Source: Filosporella fistucella
Taxonomy: Eukaryota; Ascomycota; Leotiomycetes; Helotiales
DNA length: 64,000 nucleotides
Direction of reading: 5' to 3'
Assembly: GCA_030077755.1 (NCBI GenBank)
Contig: JAQJZZ010000004.1
Coordinates: forward strand, 1,922,001-1,986,000
Both the position numbers and the translations under genes were made by a program. Of the stretch, positions 57,384-64,000 are shown in pieces. How positions within the stretch are numbered: the first letter of the stretch is position 1; each line of letters opens with the position of its first letter. Below the pieces are notes generated by a model. It saw only the letters and a program-made list of their open reading frames with translations. It ran no database searches and had not been told where the DNA came from.

Positions 57384-57749
57384 AATAGTAAATATTTTGA
57401 GGTGTTCACCAAAAATGCATGTGCTAAAATCGGCCACTTTTGTCTCCGCTGGAGAGACCTCACCACTCATCTCAGTTCCCCCGCCCTAACACGCCGGAAC
57501 ACCGTCTGCGTGGCGCCCACATTCAGTGGCCTCAGCCTCAACCCCACCTTCCTAATCAGCCGTCATCAACACCCCACTGCACTACACACATCAGCCTGAA
57601 TGTCCTCACCTCATCATTCAACCTGCATCTCCTTCTCTCTCTCAATCTTTCTTGAAACAAGCCTTTAATTTCGTCAATCTAGTTGGGAAAAGAAGATACT
57701 CAAATAACTACATTTGATCATCACGAATTTCACAAAAATCAGCACAAAA
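57384..57749. other. Promoter of aldose epimerase gene
   Basis: About 366 bases: transposon flank on the left, then C/T-rich promoter and leader with CTCTCTCTC. No gene. Confidence 0.45.
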
Positions 57750-59026
57750 ATGGCTTCCAGCGCAAAAGCTCCAGCGCCGTTTCAATTCTTGCCATTAGGT
57801 GCAATTATCCAGGCTTTTCTTGGTATATATTTTCTTTATATTCCTGTTGTTTAATTATCTCTCCCCCATTCTCTAGGCCACAAGTATCTAACAGACTCCA
57901 ATAGTCGGACCCAAATCCATCAACATTGTCCAATCCTTCCCTTCTCAATCGCAATATGTCGCACACAACCAGCCATTCTTCGGGGAGACTATTGGCAGAG
58001 TTGCGAATCGAATTAAGGGTGGAAAAATTGAGAGCTTGAATGGCAAAGAGTATATTCTAGCGAAAAACAACGGGGAGAATGCGCTGCATGGAGGTGTTGT
58101 GGGGTGGGGAAAGAGGGTTTGGGAAGGCCCGGTGAGTTTGAGCCCATTGTCTTTGCTACTTGATATCCGCGAAGGGAGAGGACGATGAAAACAGGTGCGG
58201 AAATGTGCTGATCCCTTTTCGATAGACCCCAAAGGGGATCAAGAAAATTAAAGGAATTGAGGGAGTGGAGGGCGAGAGCGTGGAATTTACATTGAAATGC
58301 GAGGATGGAGAAGAAGGATATCCTGGCGCATTGGATGTTAGTGTTGTTTATACAGCTGGTACACAGAATGAAGGGGGGAAGGAGATTAGAGTTCTGGATA
58401 TCGAATACGAGGTCAAGCTAAGCGATGATGGGAGTGATGTGAAAGAAACAGCAGTCAATGTTACGAACCACTCGCAAGTACTGTCATAGGAAGATCAGAT
58501 GGGATCTAACACAAGCAGATACTTCAACCTTACTGGCGGTCCATCCATCGAAGGCACAGAGGTCGAGCTCTGCTCTGCAGATTATCTACCAGTTGTTGAC
58601 GGTATCCCAACGTCAGCAGAAACATCTCCATACCCAGGCATCAAAGCCAACACACCATTCACCCTCGGTGCTACCGACCCTGATATCGACGACTGCTTCA
58701 TTGTGGACCCTTCCACTGCCTCCTCAATACCCCTCGACACACGCTCGTCACCCCTTACAAAGCTAGTCTCTGCCTACCACCCATCCAGCAAGCTACATCT
58801 CGAAGTCTTGAGCACAGAACCGGCTTTCCAATTCTATACAGGCAAGTATATCGACGTACCTGCTGTCGACGGTTTACCAGCTAGAGGACCGAGAAGCGGC
58901 TTCTGTGTCGAGCCAAGTAGATATGTCAATGCTGTCAATGTGCCAGAATGGAGGGGTCAGGTTGTACTTGGGAAGGGAGAGGTATATGGGAGTCGGATTG
59001 TGTATAAAGGGTGGAGTGACGAGTAG
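57750..59026 (+). CDS. Aldose 1-epimerase (galactose mutarotase-like), 351 aa
   Basis: Exons 57750-57822, 57905-58131, 58226-58473 and 58519-59026 give 351 residues. The enzyme interconverts alpha and beta anomers of aldoses, feeding the Leloir pathway, in the cytosol. Hallmarks: FFGETIGRVANRI (49-61), ENALHGG with H86, VTNHSYFNLTGG with H182, and the catalytic Glu314 in SGFCVEPSRY. EDGEEGYPG is the usual substrate-loop segment. The third intron (58474-58518) has GC-AG borders (TC|GCAAGT ... CAG|A); only this splice restores NHSYFNL. No stop falls within the exons, and the length matches the family (about 330-350). Confidence 0.92.
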
Positions 59027-59889
59027 GCATAAATCGCTGAAGCGGGGCAAAATTCAAAGGCCATTGAACATAAGAAAGATGGGAAATAACGTATATAAAG
59101 CCGGATCAGAAATTCTGAGTGGCAGCAGTGAAATATCATTCAGAAATTATCTGTCCGTAATAATGTACAGTACTTGTACATCAATATTTCCAAATTCAAG
59201 AGATGTCTTCTATCAAAATTCGATAAACATTCGCCCTCAACTTCAGAGTTGTATTCAGGCGTGTATAGCTGTTCATTTCGATTCGGCCAGCCCAAAAATT
59301 GAGAGGATAAGAGAAGGTGTATATTTAAAATTGATACATCAAGCTTTATGATAAATATACCAATATGGAAATCACATTAAAACAAGTCCCGGTCATGATG
59401 CTTTGAAGGGAAATTGATGCGAAACATAAGAGTCACCTGACGCTCAAACAGCCTCGGCATCGCCATCACCCTTGTCTCTTTCGGTCATAGCATCATCAAC
59501 CGCAGCTTTTCTCCGTTCACATGTAAATGACAGAAAGTAGCACCAATTACTGCCAATCCAACCAATCACGGCATCCGTCTTCGTAAACTTCGTCGCACAT
59601 GATCGAGTGTGGGGTGGGTTCCTGACGGCAGCTGACGAGAAGCCGCATGCATCCGGGGAAGTTCAGACTCGAAAGTGTCCCCAAGAATGCATAGAAGCAT
59701 GTGAAAGCGAAAGCGATTCAACTCTGCTCGTGGGTCCGAGTCGTGCTACCTTTCATATTAAAAGTACAAGTTCCCTCTTACCTACTTCAACAGCACATTA
59801 CAATCTTATTTACGACATTGAATTGTTCGCGAATTACTTGCTTTTGATAGACTGAGACACTTCAGCTTTGCAGTAACGGAATAGACACA
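59027..59889. other. Intergenic: aldose epimerase 3' flank and acyl-CoA dehydrogenase promoter
   Basis: About 860 bases. The minus strand holds an open frame ending at 59444 with protein-like text but no start codon (see findings). The rest shows nothing gene-like. Confidence 0.45.
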
Positions 59890-61712
59890 ATGGCGAAGAC
59901 TTTCTCCCAAGCTGACGTTGCGTCGCATAATAAGCCAAATGATCTGTATATCATCATCGATGAGGATGTATACGATCTGACTGCTTTCCAAGAAGAACAT
60001 CCAGGTAAGCTTCCGCCAGGGACAGAGTTGGCTGATGGTATTCGGCATCTGCGAAGACGCCCTGCTAATGCTATCACAGGCGGTAAGAAGATCCTCACCA
60101 GGGTCGCTGGTAAAGATGCCTCGAAACAATTCTGGAAATACCATAATGAGGGCATATTGAAGAAATACAAAAAGCTGCAGGTCGGCAGCCTGGATTCGAA
60201 GAAGGCGGCAGCACCACCTACACCACCTTCCACTCCACCTGCGCAGAAGGAGATCGTGAAGCCCAAGGCTGAAAGCGGCGCTGTCGTACCTGTTCCAGCG
60301 GTTGAGGAGGTAGAGACTTTGGATCCATTTGGAGATTTAATCCCCTTCGCGGATCCAAGTTGGTATCAGGGTGTAAGCTTCCCCCGCTCTGGCGAAATAT
60401 CACGCCACTAACATTCTACAGTACCATTCCCCCTACTTCAACGAAACACATGCCGCTCTACGAGAAGAAATCCGCGAATGGGTATCCACCGAAATCGAGC
60501 CGTTTGTCGGTGAGTGGGATGAGGCGCGGAGGGTGCCTGAAGAAATCTATAAAGCGATGGGAACAAGAGGATACTTGGCTGGTCTAATGGGCATGCATTA
60601 TCCTACCGAATACACCGAGAATCGTATCAAGAGTGTGAAGCCAGAGCAATGGGATTTATTCCATGAGATGCTTCTTACAGACGAGTTATCTCGTGCTGGC
60701 TCTGGTGGATTTGTCTGGAATGTTATCGGTGGATTCGGAATTGGGTGCCCACCTCTGGTCAAGTTCGGCAAGAAGGAGTTGGTCAAGAGAATTTTACCTG
60801 GCATCTTGAACGGTGATAAGCGGATTTGCCTTGCTATCACTGAGCCAGATGCTGGTAGTGATGTTGCCAACTTGGGATGCGAGGCCGTTTTGAGCGAGGA
60901 TGGTAAACACTATATCGTGAACGGTGAGAAGAAGTGGATTACCAACGGTATCTGGTGTGATTACTTCACCACTGCTGTACGAACTGGCACCAAGGAGAGT
61001 GGCATGAATGGCGTTTCCGTCTTGCTCATCGAGCGCTCAATGGGAGGTGTATCCACACGAAAGATGGATTGCCAAGGTGTTTGGTCGTCTGGAACAACAT
61101 ATATCACATTCGAAGATGTTAAGGTCCCAGTGGAGAACCTGATTGGCAAAGAGAATCAAGGCTTCAAAGGTATTTCTCTTCCATCACCACCTTAAATCCT
61201 CTATATTAACACATCTAGTCATCATGACAAATTTCAATCACGAACGCATAGGTATCATCATTCAATGTATCCGCTTCTCCCGCGTCTGCTACGAAGAATC
61301 CATCAAATACGCCCACAAACGCCGTACCTTCGGCAAAAAACTCATCGAGCACCCCGTCATCAGACTTAAGCTCGCACACATGGCTCGACAAATCGAAGCT
61401 TCCTACTCCTGGCTTGAATCCCTCATCCATCAGATCGGCCACATGCCTGAACAACTCGCCATGTTAAGATTGGGCGGTCCTATTGCTAGCCTTAAAGCGC
61501 AAGCTACGGTTACATTCGAGTTCTGTGCTAGGGAAGCCAGTCAGATCTTCGGTGGTCTAAGTTATAGTCGTGGTGGACAGGGAGGGAAGGTAGAGAGACT
61601 GTATAGGGATGTTAGGGCTTATGCTATTCCTGGTGGTAGTGAAGAGATCATGCTCGATCTGAGTATCAGACAGAGTTTGAGGGTGGGCAAGGTTATGGGT
61701 ATGAAGTTGTAG
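59890..61712 (+). CDS. Acyl-CoA dehydrogenase with N-terminal cytochrome b5 domain, 549 aa
   Basis: Exons 59890-60004, 60080-60372, 60422-61169 and 61219-61712. Residues 1-80 are a cytochrome b5 heme domain: H37 in EEHPGG and H60 in FWKYHNEG are the axial ligands. A Pro/Ala-rich linker follows. From about 135 the acyl-CoA dehydrogenase fold appears: YHSPYFNETHAALREEIREW, CLAITEPDAGSDVANL (FAD/substrate motif), NGEKKWITNG, RRTFGKKLIEHPVIRLKLAHM and the C-terminal IFGGLSYSRGGQGGKVERLYRDVRAYAIPGGSEEIM with a Glu in the catalytic position. Such fungal fusions oxidise acyl-CoAs in mitochondria or peroxisomes; electron passage through the b5 domain is inference. Intron 1 (75 bp, no stop in frame) interrupts the HPGG heme loop. 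No PTS1 is visible (ends GMKL). Confidence 0.93.
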
Positions 61713-64000
61713 AAATGCGATAAATGTTGCGCTGGCGAGAGACGCAGTTTGGCATTCTGGTTTGCGATCGGGAATTGGGATTCGAATTTGTAATATTGCA
61801 TTGGACTTGAACTGGAATCGGTGAGAATTGGATTGGATTGCATTCGTATCGCGATCCAAGCGGGAAAAAATATAGCACTGACAAGAAAGAAAGAATGTAT
61901 TCTAGACTCTTTACCTACTTACTTCTTTAACACTTCCTCCTTTCCCCATCTCTTCCCCTTCTATTTATCATCATTAAATGCTGCAGCAACCTTCTTATAC
62001 CCACGTCCTGCCCTGCTTATCCCCCCTACCTCACCGCTTCCTCTCTCCATCCACCTCCACCTCCACCTCCAAAAACTCAAATCCAATCTAAGAAAGTCAA
62101 GTACGACCTGTTTCGGGGGTCACAATTCCAATTCTCTAAATAGGGGAAAGACAAGCAGAGAAAAGGAGAGGAGAGGAGAATAGCTTGGCTGAGTTTAAAT
62201 GGGATGATGGTGAGTGAGGTGGTTTAGATATTCCCCGATTGTAAGATTACATTTTGCGGTTTTCTTGGGTTGTGAAATTTCAAAATTGGAGATTTTTGAT
62301 GATTTGCACGGTGGCTAAGATATGCTGGGAGATAGGTGCTTTTCTGGAGGGATGAAGAGATGGAAATGGGAGATGGGAGGTAGTGATACTTCTCTTGGGA
62401 GATGGTATTTTAGGTTCTTACCATCGTGAAAGTGTGACTTAAGAAAATGCAAAAATTGCTTTTTCTGAGGGGTTTGGGTTAGTAAGGGAGGGCAGCTGAG
62501 AGTTTACCTTAAGACGAGAGAGGAGGGGGAGGCGAGGCGAGGGAAGATGGCACACGTGATTTGTATTGGCATGCTAGGACCGGGGGATTGGTTAGGAGTG
62601 GTCTCGGGGTATCGTGTGGTAGTGGGATCAATGAGGTCGTGGGAAGTGAGAAGAAAATGGACTTGATTACAAAGAAGCGAATTTGATGGTATGTAGATTA
62701 TATGTGAGTTCGATATCTGTGAGCACAGTCTGATCTATCCAAAGTTTATTCAAACAGCAAATTTAATTATGGTACCAATACTTAGAAAACTTGCTTCAAT
62801 AGTAGCTGCTTTCACTAATTTTCTATACCTTGGCACAGTTTTTATGATGACCTTGAAACACTTATCGAGATATTCCTGCTCATTACCCGACAAGCACTCC
62901 AAATAGTCGCTTTACCAATTAATCATCGCATGTTATTTTCACTCATTCTAAATTAAGCCAAGTCTCCTAGATCTACAGCGTTGCAGCCAAGTTATTGTAG
63001 AAGGAATTTCCTGGCAGGAAGATATTGAATAGGAGTGTATTTCCCGCTCTGTGAGTGAGGCAGTTCAGTAATTCTCCTTCGATAGTATGGTGTTTACTTG
63101 CTTGCTTCTTCTTCCAATGGGAGGGATTGTTCAGCGGGTGATGGGTGTTGGATAGGGGAGGTTTACACATGATGTGATCTGTTTGGGTCCGAAGAAATGG
63201 ATTGCTACAGGATATTCGAGAAAAAAGAATGGTTGGGATCTATTATTACCATCATACTTGAAGTACGAGCTATCTGAAACTTAAACATAAACTCTCTGTT
63301 TTTGCTCGTGTCGAAGCAGAGTGGCGCACGTGATGTGGCTTTTGTTCCTTGCGTCACTTCCCAGATATGTTAGATTAGTCAGCTAGTAAGACCTCATCTG
63401 GAACTCCGCCGAGTCAATCTTGCTCCGTTATCAAACAATCTATCAATGTCGAGACATCAAATCGAAGCTCGCAAAACACGATTAGATCTTGCTCCACACC
63501 ATATTCCGAAGACACCACATATCAGTCATCTCCGTGGCTAGACCAGACTGTTGACGGCCCTGTCCTTTATCTTTTCGTTGATCAAATTTCAGAAGACTTT
63601 GTTGAGGAATTGAAGAACATGTTACCATACAAACCCGCCGTAATATCGCCGATCAGGACTATGGTAATGCACATGTCGTTTATCATCGTACGGTGGAACA
63701 TAATCTGACCCCGGAGCCATCCAGGCGATGTTTCACCCAACACGCAATTTACGCCTCAACACCAAAAAGCAATTCTCTCGTACCTGCATCCATCTATCTC
63801 ACATTCTGATTCTGGCCAATTTGGCTCAGCCTAGTAGCCCAGACATTTCCTTTCGCCTCCATCAATCAACACAATTTTCCTAATCAGGATATTTTACTCG
63901 CACACAACGCCTCAAGCGAGGAACCAACCAGCTCGAGCGGAACATGTGTATTTCCTCCTGACTCTTCTTCCCAAATGGCTTCGAGACATGGCTTTTGACC
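61713..64000. other. No supported gene to the right edge
   Basis: About 2.3 kb. 61900-62200 is C-rich then G/A-rich low complexity; 62200-63370 shows nothing. A frame without a start codon runs about 63379-63705 and could be part of a gene continuing past the edge (see findings). Confidence 0.4.

Noticed and set aside
1..64000. CRISPR arrays, insertion sequences and bacterial operons
   Set aside because: No spaced direct repeats of the right size and no prokaryotic gene organisation; the DNA is clearly fungal nuclear.

Overview
The window is nuclear DNA of a filamentous ascomycete (Pezizomycotina). Evidence: short 42-110 bp GT-AG introns with CTAAC/CTGAC-like branch points, two fungal Zn2Cys6 transcription factors, a secreted tyrosinase, a zf-3CxxC protein, a tRNA-Asp with a short anticodon-loop intron, and relics whose stops look like RIP (repeat-induced C-to-T changes). 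The overall gene style suggests Leotiomycetes, but that is inference and low confidence. There are no operons and no CRISPR.

Region 1 (1-12 kb) is housekeeping: the 3' end of a GST-like gene, a conserved unknown protein, COX20 (cytochrome oxidase assembly) and, divergent from it, POL2 (DNA polymerase epsilon catalytic subunit) behind a cluster of three ACGCG boxes. An NmrA-like NAD(P)-binding protein follows. Region 2 (12-22 kb) is accessory or metabolic: a Zn2Cys6 factor, a secreted glyoxalase-like protein, a second larger Zn2Cys6 factor, a multi-pass membrane protein of unknown function and a second NAD(P)-binding (SDR-like) protein. A 34-bp motif is shared by the promoters of the second factor and the second dehydrogenase.

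Region 3 (22-32 kb): tRNA-Asp, the chaperonin subunit CCT7, a membrane-anchored aspartic-protease-like protein lacking its first catalytic Asp, and, divergent from it, two tandem paralogous secreted Ser/Thr-rich proteins. Region 4 (32-41 kb): a 71-residue single-pass membrane protein, a decayed luciferase-domain gene and a 1421-residue protein with a CorA-like two-helix C-terminus.

Region 5 (41-55 kb): a nine-exon secreted isochorismatase-family gene without any long continuous frame, an SPT10-like GNAT plus HHCC zinc-finger gene, an MFS transporter relic with an internal stop, an eight-exon tyrosinase, a zf-3CxxC protein, and a patatin-like phospholipase that may be spliced to a downstream zinc-ribbon segment. 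Region 6 (55-64 kb): a RIP-degraded DDE transposase relic, aldose 1-epimerase, and an acyl-CoA dehydrogenase with an N-terminal cytochrome b5 domain; the last 2.3 kb has no clear gene.

Exon boundaries were placed by hand from splice signals, reading phase and family conservation. They agree in phase throughout, but transcript data would be the real test.
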